From assembly GCF_014633365.1 (NCBI RefSeq), contig NC_068347.1, positions 32,592,116-32,656,115 of the forward strand: a DNA stretch of 64,000 nt, written 5' to 3'. This DNA comes from Diospyros lotus. Lineage: Eukaryota; Streptophyta; Magnoliopsida; Ericales; Ebenaceae. Position 1 is the stretch's first letter; every line of letters starts with the position of its first letter. A program made the translations under genes and the position numbers. Shown piece after piece: positions 12,975 to 25,239 of the stretch. Under the pieces are notes generated by a model. It saw only the letters and a list, made by a program, of their open reading frames with translations. It searched no databases and was not told where the DNA came from.

Positions 12975-13060
12975 TGAATACTCTCATTAACTCTTTTTTT
13001 GAACAATCATTATGTTAAACCATCAATGCTTGTTTATTCAGTAACCAAAACTTAAAAAAT
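12975..13060 (+). other. Orphan copy of the SPH upstream module
   Basis: The sequence attgaatactctcattaac, then gaacaatcattatg, then ccatcaatgcttgtttattcag repeats the arrangement found upstream of SPH genes, followed by a short TATATGTG tract. No SPH coding sequence follows. It may be the remnant of a lost SPH locus. Copy B has the same orphan at 63597-63675. Confidence 0.5.
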
Positions 13061-13301
13061 GATTCTATTAAACAACTTAATTCGTGTACATATATGTGAG
13101 CGACGATATTGTATTAAGGTTATATTTGTTAATCAATATATGTGTTGAAAAAAATAAGATATTGAAAATATTTCAGACAAAAGTATTTTTCATTGTATTT
13201 ATTAAATTTATTTGTCAACTCACTAAAAACAATTACGTAATTTCTTATTTAGCATTTTATAGATAAATTTATCCCCCACTCTAGATAAATTTATCTGAGA
13301 C

Positions 13302-14337
13302 TAGGGGCAAAGCCAAGATTTTGATTTAGTAGGATGAACTTAAATACAAAAAATATAATTTTAAAAATAAGATAATAACGGTAATATTAAAATAAATTTT
13401 TTTTTTACAATTGTTCCTTATGATTTTTCATACTAAAAATTGTAATTGTTCAAGAAAGTTACCTTGATTATTTAAATTTTTAGATTTGTCATGACCACGA
13501 AATGCTAGTTCTTACTATATAAGAAGTCGAACACAATCAATTGATGCATTCAGACGAATTTGATAATCACACAGTATTTATTCTAACTATCTGAAGAAAA
13601 CTGTCTCAATATTTTACTCTTGATATTCATTAAGATTTCATAGTTATTTCGAGTTTAATTATGTGCACTATTAGCAGTTTTAACATGAACTTAAAGTCTA
13701 TATTTTTTTATAAAAAAAAAAAATTATTGAAGCCTTCTTTCACAAAAAAAATCATTATCTTCTTGTTCCTTATTATTTGTTTTAAAAAGATAGCAATATA
13801 AGCAAAATGTGACATATTTGCATATACTATATTCCAACCAATCACCAATCATTGAACTAAACTAGAATAAATTGTCTTAATTTCGAGACTAACACAGACT
13901 TCTTTGCAAGTAGACTCTTCTAATTTGATTTTGAAAACTAACACTATAATTCATTATTGTGTTTCTTAGCCTGAGATTCATAAGAAGTTATGCAACATTA
14001 ATTTACTCAATATTTGTTTTGTTAATTTGTTCATTTTCTTCAATATAAATTTCATCCATACTTCCTTTCTTTGTTTCATAATTTTCTTCAATACTTAGGT
14101 TTATTTACATCATTATTGTAAAAAAATAAAATTATAAGCAAATTATAAAAAATATTGTGATGGTTTTTAATTATTATTAGACCATTATATACTTGTTTTC
14201 TTCAATACTTATTTTTTTTTTATTTCTAGAAGTAAAATATAATATATTTTTTATTTCTAATAGTAAATCATTATAAAAAAAATATAATTAAAAAAAATCT
14301 AGCTTCCCTCACTGGGCCTCATGCGGCTTTGCCCCTG
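13302..14337. mobile_element. Non-autonomous hAT-type element
   Basis: The ends are inverted repeats: TAGGGGCAAAGCC at the left and GGCTTTGCCCCTG at the right. CAGGGGC-type ends are typical of plant hAT (Tip100-like) elements. Flanking 8-mers TCTGAGAC and TATGAAAC match at 6 of 8 positions, consistent with an old 8-bp target duplication. The 1036-bp interior is AT-rich with no transposase. The left end of the same insertion is visible at 63926, so it predates the segmental duplication. Confidence 0.7.
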
Positions 14338-15094
14338 TATGAAACTTTATAGATAAAAAAAAAAAAAAAATGACCCATATATGTTCCAATGCATTTTAAA
14401 AATTCAACAAATAGTTTGATAAAAATTTTAGAATACTTTCCACTCTTATTTTGATCATTTTATATTTAAGTCAGAAAGCATTCTAATCTTATTTCGATAT
14501 AATTTTATCTTTCTTATTTTAACAAAAGAACATATTCAGTCCATTGATAGGTTTATACGTGAGACCTAACTTTAGCCACCCGATGATATGAAAAATTCAG
14601 AGAAGCAAAGTATTATATATATATATATATATGCATGCGTGTGTAATCCAAAGAAAGAAAGTGAAGACAAAATCAATATTTAAAGAAATAGAGTGAATGT
14701 AATTAGGGAGTAATTTAAGTGAAGAGAAATAATTTTCAAAATTAAAATTACAAAAGCATTTCCAAGAGCCTTTTTTTTTTATTCTTGAACATAAAATAAT
14801 TATAGAATTGGTTTAGAGTCTCAAACCTATGAACCTCTTTCTTCTAAATTTTACTTTCTATTTGCCTTTCAAATGATATGTATGTATACACATATATGAG
14901 CCAAGACTATATATATGTTGCAAGTTTTGTGCTCCAAACTTAAATGCCATTATGGAATGGACAATCCCACATAGGTGTAAATAAAAAAATAAAAAAAAGG
15001 TGATGGTTTATTCATAACTCCTAGACTCCTTCCTCGAGAGATTCATTTTGATTACAAAATCATGCAAACTATGCGAAGGATGTATTGAAATGCT

Positions 15095-15490
15095 AAGAGT
15101 GCTACATAATTTTGAAAAATGTTACTTTGCTAGAGAAGGTTATCAAGGTGTCAAAATGGCGAAAATACTCTCACACCAATTACAAAATTGCTTAGTCATC
15201 TCCTCTCTACCCTTCCCATGGCCGCTTTCAACAATCATCTTCCCCTCGCTGCCTTCGCCGCGGAGGATGTAGTGATGATCGTTGTGTGAGAGGCGAGATC
15301 AGGCGACGACCGTCGCTACATCCTCCGAGGCGGCGAAAGGAAGGTGGTTGCTAAAAGCAGCCATAAGAAAGGGAGAGAGAGCAGGAGGCCAAGCAATTTT
15401 GCATTTTTGGATGAAAGCATTTTCGTTTTTTTAATGTCTCTTGATAACCCTCTCTAACAAAGTAGAAAAATTGCATAGTTTTAGCCACCA
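15095..15490. repeat. Foldback element, long inverted repeat
   Basis: Two arms of roughly 190 bp are inverted around about 15285. Matching pairs include CGGAGGATGTAG (left) and CTACATCCTCCG (right), GGTTATCAAG and CTTGATAACC, and CAAAATTGCTT and AAGCAATTTTG. The inner part is GC-rich compared with its surroundings. An open frame across the left arm (15048-15272) is explained by this structure and is not called as a gene. A foldback or Mutator-like MITE is possible; no clear target duplication was seen. Confidence 0.6.
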
Positions 15491-15660
15491 AAGGATTTAG
15501 GGTTTCTAATGATTTTTGGACATTGTTTTCATGGTCAAACCAAAGACAAATATCTCAGATACATAGACTTCCCAATAGTAAAGAGTACAATTGGTCATTT
15601 AAAACCCGAGTTGATTAAATTGTTTACTAATTAAATGATGATTTTAATTTCGTAATAGTA

Positions 15661-18450
15661 AGATCAATCTGATGTAGGAAAGATCTCTCAATTAATTTTT
15701 ATTAGATGATGATTTTAATTAGTAGGAGGATTAGGATATGTTTGGAAAGCTTAATTTTGTTGTGATTGTTATTTCGTGCTTTTAAATAGGCAGCCTTGAT
15801 TCAGTGTTTGGTGGACTATTCACAATAATATATGAAGAGATATATATCCAGATTAGTTATGGTGGTGTATCTCGAGTAAGTCTCACAACTTGATAACATA
15901 ACTCTGGTGTGTGGTGTGACCATGAGATTAGTGGGTTTTGGTTAGAAAATTATCCCCTTGTGGTGGGTTCATTGATCTAAGCTATTGAGTCGAACCACAT
16001 TAATTTGTTTTTGTGTTGTTATTTTTCATATTTAATTTTTATTTATTATTCTTAGTTTGTGCATGAATCAATTTTAACAAGTTATATAAGAGTGATTTGA
16101 TCCTAACAAAAGGCCCATTAAAGTAATACTAAGACTAGATCCCCTCTCTTATTCAATATTCAGTTTTTTATTTAAATAAAAAAGTATGGTTGTTTGCCCC
16201 ATTGATAATTTCCACACAGTTATTGGAGAGGGCAAGGGAACACATTTGTCTCTCAAGCTTGTTTAGTCAATCAAAGATAGGTTGTGTGCCCTTCATTTTG
16301 GATCATCACTATATATAGGCCATATGGTTTTTAAAGTTTTGACATTTTAGTTTAGTTGACTAAAGATAAAATTTAGTTAACCAAAGTCATCTAACATAGT
16401 CCGAAACAATTTTTCAAAATCAATTTGGTTGACCAAAGTTTGAGTTTAGTCAACCAAAATCTTGCAAAATTGAATACGACTAATTTGAGAAGCCAATCTA
16501 ATTCTTCAAAACTTCATTTTCGACAACCAAAAACTATCAAAATTAAAATTTAAGTTTCAAAAAATATAATCCCTATTTACTTGCAAAAAATATTTTCTAT
16601 TTTTCATTTTTAGTTTTCATCTATATTTCCATATTTTCATTTCTACAAAAAATCAGAGAAAAATAAAAAAAAACACGTTCATTTCTCTAAAATCAAAACT
16701 AGTTTTAAACTTCAAAAAATAAAAATAAAAAGTTTAAAATCATGTAGAAGAAGAAATGTAAAAATTAACAGTAAAGGAAGAGGTGAATGGCCAAAGTGGC
16801 CTGATGAAAAGAGGAGTGGTGAGTGGGTGGGTGAGTGTGAATGAAACACTAGGAAAAGAGAAGCAAAAGGAAAAAAGTTCTTATTCATAAGATTAAGAGG
16901 GGCTCAAATTAAAAAGAAAGAAGCATATTTTCCCTAAAGAACATATTTTTAAGATGTTTTTTAAAATCTATAACAATTTTAAAAAATAAAAAAATTATTT
17001 TTTATCTTTTAATTTATATAAAAAAACCATTTTGAAAACAGTTTCTAATTTTCTATCTTTGTAAATATTTTTTGAAGAAAACTATTTTAATTTTTCACAA
17101 GTAAACAAACCCTAATCTTTGCCATATTTTTGAAGCACATTGTTCACTCTTTATCTCACACACATTTAAATTTTACTTCATAAGTTTTATGTGATTTTTT
17201 TTTTTTTTTTGTGAACTAAAAAAATATTTCCTTATCCTGAAACGTTAATATCTTTCATTAAAATGACCACAAATAGTCCTTATCATCGTTTGCCTCCAGA
17301 ACCACTTTCTCCTCTTTGGTGCAAGTTAAGAGCTGCTCTAGAATTGATCTCTTTTCATTTTGTTAAAATCTGTTAATGGTTATTGCTTTGCTTATTTTTT
17401 AAAATTATTTCTATTCTAATAGTCAAAAATCATATCTGATAATCTGTAGAAATTTTACCGACCACCAATATGATTTTTTTTTTTTTTTTGCATGGCATTA
17501 ATTATGCTTGACCTGTTCGTTGTTGACTTATTCTTATTTAAAAGATTAACCTGCAAAACTTCTTTTCCCTACAAACCTAAAAAAATCACAAGATTAATGG
17601 AGACTTTTCATGAAATTCAAAAAGGTGCTATGATATAATTTTTGACACTGATGGCAGCTACTTCGACTTACTTATTTAGCTAGAGGCTAATGAAAGGGTT
17701 ATAAAAGAATCTTATATATTAGCATCAACATTTACTTACCGAGCTCTTAAGTACTGTGTTTAGAGTTGAAGGTGTTCAAGTAGTCAACTGAGTTGTACTT
17801 CTATTGTTTGTTTCTTTTTTCTTCTTTGATCATTGTAATGGTTTGTAAGTCATTTTATTAAGTTTGAAATCACTAATGTGTGAGAAGATCTCCCTTAAGG
17901 GTGTTTACTTGTTATAAGGGTGGTCTTGTTAGCAATGGACCATTATAACGAGCTTTTGCTTCCTTGACAAAAACTAGGGTGATTATTGCTTATAGTCAAA
18001 TATTCAAACTTTAATTTAAAGAGAGAGGGCACATGCTATTAAACTCAAATTTATACAAAATCTTGGAGTGTTTGTGTTTGAATATACTTCTACTAATTTA
18101 TCTATATTGATTAACAAATCACACTTTTAATTAAAGTTAGATAATCAAAGTTTAGTAGAAAAATTCTTAAATTTTTAATTTTTTATATGTTTCTAAATTA
18201 AAGATATATTTTGAACATGGATAATGTTTATCGTTGCCTTAAGGGTTATGGTTAAAGTGCAATAAATGAATCTTATTTCCAGATAATTTATATTTTATTA
18301 CACATTGTTTTCAATAGTTAAACAATTTAATTAGTTAATTTGACATTTTATAAAATGGGATTCATTTATCACCAATTAATTAAATTATTTAAATAGTAAA
18401 AATAAAATTTAATAAATATATTACAACTTCACCATTGTGCTTGAGATTAG
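15661..18450. repeat. Duplicated non-coding block, copy 1
   Basis: It is homologous to 37691-41030, beginning at gatgtaggaaagatctctc and running to aacttcaccattgtgcttgagatta. No gene is recognised. Around 16380-16460 it contains repeated TTAGTTGACTAAAG/GTTGACCAAAG phrases. Copy 2 carries a retroposon (40343-40861) that is absent here, giving the empty site acattgttttcaatag near 18301-18316. Confidence 0.75.
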
Positions 18451-18699
18451 GACATGTATTTTATCATCTCATTTACTTATTTTTTTATACATGAAAGTAC
18501 ATAGGTTTTAAGGGATAATTGGAACAATAAAAAATTAAAATTACCATCCGAAAAAAATACCAAAGTATAGAGATTAATTGACTCAACAATCAAATTTAGG
18601 GGGATAATTGAGACAGTAAAAAATTTAAGTAACCATACCAAAAAAAATATAAAAATACATAAATAAAAACATGTACTAAACCATATTTATTGCGTCATG

Positions 18700-18917
18700 C
18701 TCATTGATTCACTTGCCAATCCTAAAAGAGGCTGGGCTGGCATTCTAGCAAACCTTTCCTTTCCTTCTTCTCTCAGTATTGCTCATTAAATCATTTTCTC
18801 AACTAATACCTTCCTTCTGTGCTTACCCATTAGGGTAAAATAATGAACCAAAAGTGTATATATATATACACACGTGTGTGTGTGTACCACCACAGACAGC
18901 TAGATTCATAAACATAT
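18700..18917 (+). promoter_or_regulatory. Upstream region of the SPH gene at 18918
   Basis: Contains a partial SPH module (catgctcattgattcacttgcc, 18696-18717). It also has a stretch (about 18780-18845) closely matched upstream of the gene at 27305: ctcattaaatcattttctcaactaatac, then cttacccattagggtaaaataatg. A TA/TG tract (18857-18885) and CATAAACATAT follow directly before the ATG. Confidence 0.5.
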
Positions 18918-19391
18918 ATGCACCAAAGACAACATCGTTTTGAAGGTCTCATGAAGACAATGTCGCGCTTCTTCCTTCCTTCAATGGCATTGATGATGAT
19001 TTGTTTCATTGGCCCAACGCTGTGTCGGCAGCAAGACGAGGAAGAGAAGGGCTTCTGGATGAGAAGTGCAGTCCATGTCGTTAACAACCTCCCAGACCCA
19101 ATAAGGGTTCGTTGTCAATCTAAAGATGATGATCTCGGCCTGCAAACACTCCAACCTAGGCAAGATCTTACTTGGAGATTTGTTCCCAACGTGTTCATAG
19201 ACACTCTCTTTTACTGCCACTTCTACTGGGGCTCCAAGGATAAATTTTTTGATGTTTATAATCATGACATGGGCAACCATTGTTCAATTTTGCATTCCAA
19301 AGATAAGAGCTGCTACTGGTCTGTACGATCAGATGGGTTTTATTTTAGTGGTACCAATGAGACTTACACAAAGAAATATGATTGGTACTAG
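18918..19391 (+). CDS. S-protein homologue (SPH), intact, 157 aa
   Basis: A single-exon SPH gene. Residues 16-36 form the signal peptide (SRFFLPSMALMMICFIGP), followed by a short acidic linker (QQDEEEKG) and the S1 domain with VHVVNN, VRCQSKDDD, LTWRFVPN, FYCHFYW, CYWSVRSDG and YFSGTN. Cysteines in RCQSK, YCHFY, HCSIL and SCYW match the usual four. The C-terminus is shorter and more divergent than in the gene at 12219 (ends KKYDWY). A 2.09-kb tandem duplication starts inside codons near 19252, yet this copy remains complete because the duplicated segment lies downstream. Function beyond a secreted SPH protein is not known. Confidence 0.92.
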   Translation: MHQRQHRFEGLMKTMSRFFLPSMALMMICFIGPTLCRQQDEEEKGFWMRSAVHVVNNLPDPIRVRCQSKDDDLGLQTLQPRQDLTWRFVPNVFIDTLFYCHFYWGSKDKFFDVYNHDMGNHCSILHSKDKSCYWSVRSDGFYFSGTNETYTKKYDWY

Positions 19392-21341
19392 TCATAGGAT
19401 TCTTATATATGATGATATATATAGGGGAAATAAAGAAACAATCATGTTAATAATGTTATTCTAGTAAAAAAATATCTTGTTTGTTCTCTTTTATAGTGTT
19501 TTTGGATTTTTTTTTTTTCGTGGAAAAGATCAGAATCGGATAATCAAAATAATTATATGCATGCATAATTGTAATTAGAGATAAATGTGAAATATATATC
19601 TGATATGTCCCTTGTATGCACTTACACGATACAAGTTAGGATTGGTACTAGTCATTTGTAAATTTGTGCATTCACATATATAATTTAAAATGATATTATT
19701 TCGCATCTAAATATGATATTATGCATAAAAATATTAAAATAGTCTAATAAATATTAATAGGTAGTCAGTTTAATTAATTTCCTCATTAGTTAATATTGAT
19801 GAATGTCCTCATCAAATGCAAAACAAATAAAATAAAAATGTTTTTGTTCAAATTGAATCAACTATAGGATAAAATCAAAATAATAGACAGAAAAGGAGAT
19901 CTAGGAAGATGAAAAAAAAAAACCCCAAATAATATAATAGATAGGAAAGTGTAACTGTGGGAATAAAATAAATAAGTAGTGTTTGAGACTTTTAATTCTT
20001 TATTTAACAATTCTAACAAACTTTGATCGAAATTCAAATTCTAAAGTTTGAAGGTAAATAAAATTTCAATTGTTAGACCTTTTTTTTTTTTTCAAACATA
20101 AGAATTTATTGTAAATTTCTCAAATTAATTTTTTTTCTTTAAATAAAAAATTTCAATAAAGGAAAGATTACAAAAGCATCTACAATTATCGGCTTAGGCA
20201 TGCTCCAAGCATTACAACCAAAACAAATTCTGTAGAGAAAAAACTAACAAAGAAAAGTTTCATCTGAACGAAACAAAGAAACAAACTGTAAAAATCAAAA
20301 TTTCAATTCTAAGAGTTTTAGAGGTTTTGAAATAGGTTGATAATGTTAATTGTCTCACACTATGAATGATTATTAACTTATTCTATCGATCCCAATTGAC
20401 TCAATATAAAAAACATTATTCTTTAAAGTGTAGATAATAGTGGAATTTGTAGATTTCTTCCTATTTCTATTATATTGATGCTTTTATGTTAACCATTTAC
20501 TCACTAATAAATTCTCATAATTCACTTGCATTAATATTCACCCAAAAAAAGAAGGATAAATTTTGCTCCTATTTTTTTAATCAAGAGGTTCTAGCTACTT
20601 TAATTTTCGTTGCTTAAATTTTAAATTTTTTAAAATAGATTGCAAATTATCAAGTGATAAAAGATCTCTCAAGTAAAATCTAGATTTGTTAATCTTTTGT
20701 GATATATTTCGAGAAAAGGATTAGAGTCGGGTAAATGTTAATCTCCTTAGAGATATTTAATTAATAAAAAAAATCTCCTTAGAGATAAATGAGTTATTCC
20801 ACTTCTCTTGAGTATGTTCCTTTGTCATTTTTTAAGAGAGCGTTTGGTAGAGGAAAAATTTTTAGATTTATGAGAATGTTAGATTGAAAATCTATATTCT
20901 CATATTTGATACAATTTTTTTAAAAAAGAATCATGTGAAACAGGATTTATTTTTAATCAATTTTTTCACAAAAAAATTTCTATGAGGGATTGAAAATCTT
21001 GGATTCCCATGAATTAGGGAAAGTTTTTAACAAATAAAAAGACTAAAACACCCCTTACTCTCTTATACAAACATATATTTATATTATGTATATACACACA
21101 CACACATATATACATAATGTGTAAAACAAAATGATATTTTTTGATTTTCTAAAGTGGTTGTGGGTCTTAATATTTTAAATATTAGAAGGAATTTATTATT
21201 TTTAAACAAAAAATCAAATAAGGGGAATTTTGAAAAAATAACATGGATTTCTAAGAATGGTACATTTAAACCAAATATAGAAATCATGTAAGATTTTCAA
21301 AAAAGAATACTCAACATTATTCCTGAGTGATAAAAATTCTT
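19252..21341. repeat. Tandem duplication, unit 1
   Basis: Unit 1 starts at atgtttataatcatgacatgg inside the SPH gene at 18918 and runs through its 3' flank into a MITE. It is repeated at an offset of 2090 bp. The last 13 bases or so before unit 2 (tgataaaaattct) have no counterpart in unit 2 and look like junction filler. Within the unit, 20842-21328 is a MITE lacking its right end. Confidence 0.85.
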
Positions 21342-21478
21342 ATGTTTATAATCATGACATGGGCAGCCACTGTTCAATTTTGCATTCCAAAGATAAGAGC
21401 TGCTACTGGTATGTACGATCAGATGGGTTTTATTTTAGTGGTACCAATGAGACTTACACAAAGAAATATGATTGGTAG
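21342..21478 (+). pseudogene. SPH 3' fragment
   Basis: This fragment repeats the last 45 codons of the SPH gene at 18918-19391 (from VYNHDMG to YDW and a stop). It lacks promoter, signal peptide and the first two thirds of the domain. It arose as the SPH part of the tandem duplication, so it is a stump and not an independent gene. Ser replaces Asn and Tyr replaces Ser in the otherwise conserved GNHC and CYWSV stretches. Confidence 0.9.
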
Positions 21479-23381
21479 GATTCTTATATATGATGATATA
21501 TATAGAGGAAATAAAGAAACAATCATGTTAATAATGTTATTCTAGTAAAAAAAATATATTGTGTGCTCTCTTTATAGTTTCTTTGGATTATTTTTTTTGG
21601 TAAAAAAGGTCAGAATGAGATAATTATATGTGTGGATAATTGTAGTTAAGTATAAATGTGAAATATATCTGATATTTGTGCGTGCTTACATGATACAAGT
21701 TAGAGTTGGTACTAGTCATTTATAAATTTGTGCATTCACATATATAATTTAAAATGATATTATTTCGTATATAAATATGATATTATGCATACAAATATTA
21801 AAATAGTCTAGTAAATATTAATAGGTAGTCAGTTTAATTTCTCATTAGTTAATATTGACGAATGTCCCCATCAAATGCAAAAAAAATAAAATAAAAATGT
21901 TTTTGTTCAAATTGAATCAACTATAGGATAAAATCAAAATAATAGACAGAAAAGGAGATCTAGGAAGATGAAAAAAAAAACCCCCAAATAATATAATAGA
22001 TAGGAAAGTGTAACTGTGGGAATAAAATAAATAAGTAGTGTTTGAGAATTTTAATTCTTTATTTAACAATTCTAACAAACTTGATCGAAATTCAAATTCT
22101 AAAGTTTGTTGGTAAATAAAATTTCAATTGTTAGACTTTCTTTTTATTTCAAACATAAGAATTTATTTTAAATTTCTCAAATGAATTCTTTTTCTTTAAA
22201 TAAAAATTTTAATAAACGAAAGATCACAAAAGCATCTACAACTATCTGCTTAGGCATACTCCAAGCATTACAACCAAAACAAATTCTGTAGAGAAAAAAC
22301 TAACAAAGAAAAGTTTCATCTGAACAAAACAAAGAAACAAACTGTAAAAATCAAAATTTCAATTCTAAGAGTTTTAGAGGTTTTGAAATGGGTTGATAAT
22401 GTTAATTGTCTCACACTATGAATGATTATTAACTTATTCTATCGATCCCAATTGACTCAATATAAAAACATTATTCTTTAAAGTGTAGATAATAGTGGAA
22501 TTTGTAGACTTCTTCCTATTTCTATTATATTGATGCTTTTATGTTAACCATTTACTCACTAATAAATTCTCATAATTCACTTGCGTTAATATTCACCCAA
22601 AAAGAAAAGGATAAATTTTGCTCCTATTTTTTTAATCAAGAGGGTTCTAGCTACTTTAATTTTCGTTGCTTAAATTTTAAATTTTTTAAAATAGATTGCC
22701 AATTCTCAAGTGATAAAAGATCTCTTAAGTAAAATCTAGATTTGTTAATCTTTTGTGATATATATCAGGAAGAGGATAAGAGTCGAGTAAATGTTAATCT
22801 CCTTAGAGATATTTAATTAATAAAAAAAATCTCCTTAGAAATAAATGAGTCATTCCACTTCTCTTGAGCATTCTCCCTTGTCATTTCTTAAGAAAGCATT
22901 TGGTAGAGGAAAAATTTTTAGATTTATGGGAATGTTTGATTGGGAATCTATATTCCCATATTTGATACAAATTTTTTAAAAAAGAATCCTAAGAAACTGA
23001 ATTTATTTTTAATCAATTTTTTCACAAAAAAACTTCTATGGGGGATTGAAAATCTTGGATTCCCATGAACTAGGGAAAGTTTTTAACAAATAAAAGACTA
23101 AAACACCCATTACCCTTCTTATACAAACATATATATATTATGTATATATATACACACACACATATATACATAATGTGTAAAACAAAATGATATTTTTTGA
23201 TATTTTAAAGTGGTTGTGGGTCTTAATATTTTAAATATTAGAAGGAATTTATCATTTTTAAATAAAAAATCAAATAAGGGGAATTTTGAAAAAATAACAT
23301 GAATTTCTAGGAATGCTACATTTAAACCAAATATAAAAATGTAAAATTCTCATAAAAAAAATACCCAACATTATCCCTGAG
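21342..23381. repeat. Tandem duplication, unit 2
   Basis: Unit 2 repeats unit 1 with scattered substitutions and small indels, for example a 9-bp loss just after the SPH codons for DW. It runs on into the intact right half of the MITE at 22894-23487, showing that unit 2 is contiguous with the original right flank. Confidence 0.85.
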
Positions 23382-23487
23382 AATATTTAAAACTAACTAA
23401 ACATAAAATTGCATAAATTTTGATAATTAAATATTCTTAAGAATCATAAATCCCATGAATCTAAAAACTTCTCTTATACCAACGCTT
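22894..23487. mobile_element. MITE with about 40-bp inverted ends
   Basis: The left end AGCATTTGGTAGAGG, then TTTTTAGATTTATGGGAATG, is inverted at the right end (CCCATGAATCTAAAAACTTC, then TACCAACGCTTC). There is no coding sequence. The 5' half also appears at 20842-21328, truncated by the tandem-duplication junction. Confidence 0.6.
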
Positions 23488-23728
23488 CGTAAAAAATAAA
23501 AGAATAATCAATTATGTACCCTTCTTATTTTCATTAATTTTACAAAAAAAAAAAATATTTTAACAATCAACAACTTTTCAGTTTTCAAATGAAATATGAT
23601 TACTCAACTAATGAGTTGGATATAAAGGGATACTTGGTCAAAATATTATTAACTTTTTTATGTATTTGTTTAAATTATTGTTGATCTTTGAATACTCATT
23701 AACCATTCTTTTTAGATTAAGATTTTCT

Positions 23729-23818
23729 CCCGTCTCTTCCATCTCTAAATTTGTCTCAAAAAATTTCGTCTCAAAATTTTGTGTCTAAACTATTATTTTA
23801 TTGTAGTGTCATTTCGTC
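23729..23818. mobile_element. CACTA-like end fragment
   Basis: It contains GTCTC-rich direct repeats (cgtctc, tctaaatttgtctca, ttcgtctcaaaa) ending in TTATTGTAGTG, the reverse of CACTACAATAA. It resembles the longer array at 24640-25062 and probably comes from the same element family. No partner end is assigned. Confidence 0.4.
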
Positions 23819-24639
23819 ACAATAAGTATGTTGTCAGAATTTTCATACGTATTGTAACAAATTAATTTATTATAACAAGTCTAAATTCTTGTACTAAAGG
23901 TGTTCACCATCTTACTGTGAATGACATTGTCGAAATCTTTAAGGGTTAATTAATTGAATATGTCTTTAACCTATCATGCATCCTTAAATAAATGAACAGT
24001 CCTTAGATTTCTCATAAAAGAAAAATATGATAAATCGATTATAAATTGACACATGGACTATTACTTTTAATTAGTATGAAATATTAATCTTAAAGTTTAA
24101 TGAGTCACATGTCAATATTCATGAGATGAATATAGTATATATATGAATAAATGTTAGTTAAACATCTACTGAATGTGACACGAGTCGCATAGGTAGCACC
24201 ATTTTTTTTTTTTTTTGTTGATTCCTTTAAGAAAATTATTTATTTATTTATTATTGCATGTCTATGATTTTATTATTTAACATTTTTTAATTGATTTAAA
24301 GGTTTTTTAGTTATTTAATCATCGTAAGTTGTAGATTGATTAACTTTTAATTTAATTATTTTTTAATATTTGATTCCCCCATTTTACCTCCTTAAAATTT
24401 AAAATGTAGTGTATGTTTAGTATATATTTTATTTATAGAGTTTCATAATATTAAAATGTAGTATATATATTATTAATATTACTAATTAAAATGGAGTGTG
24501 TGTTTTATAAAATTTTATATTTAGTTTACATTTTCTAATATACTTTTCATTAAATTTTTTATTTTATTATTTATATATTTAAATAAACTTTCAATAGACT
24601 TTAAATTAAATAATTATATTTAATTTCCGATTAAAGACA

Positions 24640-25062
24640 GATTTTAAGACGGAAAAAATCTATCTCAAAATAGAAATAAAAATTTGTCTCAAATCTGAGA
24701 CGGATTTTGTACTATCTCTAATTCGAGATGAAAATTTTTCCGTCTCAAAAATCATCTCAAATTTGAGACGAAATTTTTTTCGTCTCAAATTAAAGACGAA
24801 TTTAGAGACGGGAAAAAATTCGTATGTAATTAGAGACGGAAATAAATCCGACTCAAAATCCATCTCAAATTTTTTAGACAGATTTTTCCCATCTCTAAAT
24901 CCATCTTTAATTTGAGACGGATTTTTTTTCGTCTCTAAATCCGTCTCAAATTTAAGATGGATTTTTACTGTTTCTAAATCCGTCTCAAAATAGTTTAGTC
25001 TCCAAATTCGTCTCCAATTTGAGACGAAAAAATCCGTCTCTAAACACACGTTTTCTTGTAGT
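24640..25062. mobile_element. CACTA-like subterminal repeat array
   Basis: About 400 bp of repeated GAGACGGATTT/AAATCCGTCTC units in both orientations end with TTTTCTTGTAGT. CACTACAAGAAAA is the usual start of plant CACTA elements. The final G is a T here (CTTGTAGTT). Open frames on the minus strand across it are products of the repeat. The opposite terminus was not found. Confidence 0.55.
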
Positions 25063-25239
25063 TCATTGATCTTTCTCATTATTGACTTTGGCTTAAATAC
25101 CCTAAAACTAATACATTGTTGAATTACAAAATTGCCAATGCAGGCTTGTAAACACAAAACAAAAAATATAGAAAATGCAAAGTAAATAAAACAATACAAT
25201 AAAAATACAAAATTCACAACGAACTCTATTACTCTCTCT

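Larger units (their letters stand above)
1..13375. repeat. Segmental duplication, copy A
   Basis: This block is colinear with 41369-64000. Shared landmarks in order are the opening stretch (1-150 versus 41369-41515), the stretch 5079-6240 (versus 41516-42740), a split SPH pseudogene, an AT-rich spacer, an intact SPH gene and its 3' flank. Differences are mostly insertions unique to one copy: here the Helitron/LTR complex at 151-5078, an LTR at 6488-9441, about 520 bp at 9767-10285 and 267 bp at 11024-11290. The SPH gene differs from its partner at 5 of 501 positions, so that part duplicated or was homogenised recently. The true left edge lies outside the window. Confidence 0.85.

Noticed and set aside
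15048..15272. 74-codon open frame with an apparent ATG.
   Set aside because: It spans the arm of a foldback repeat and has no recognisable domain.
24660..25217. 185-codon minus-strand open frame.
   Set aside because: It is composed of the GTCTC/GAGAC subterminal repeats of a CACTA-like end and runs into unrelated DNA.
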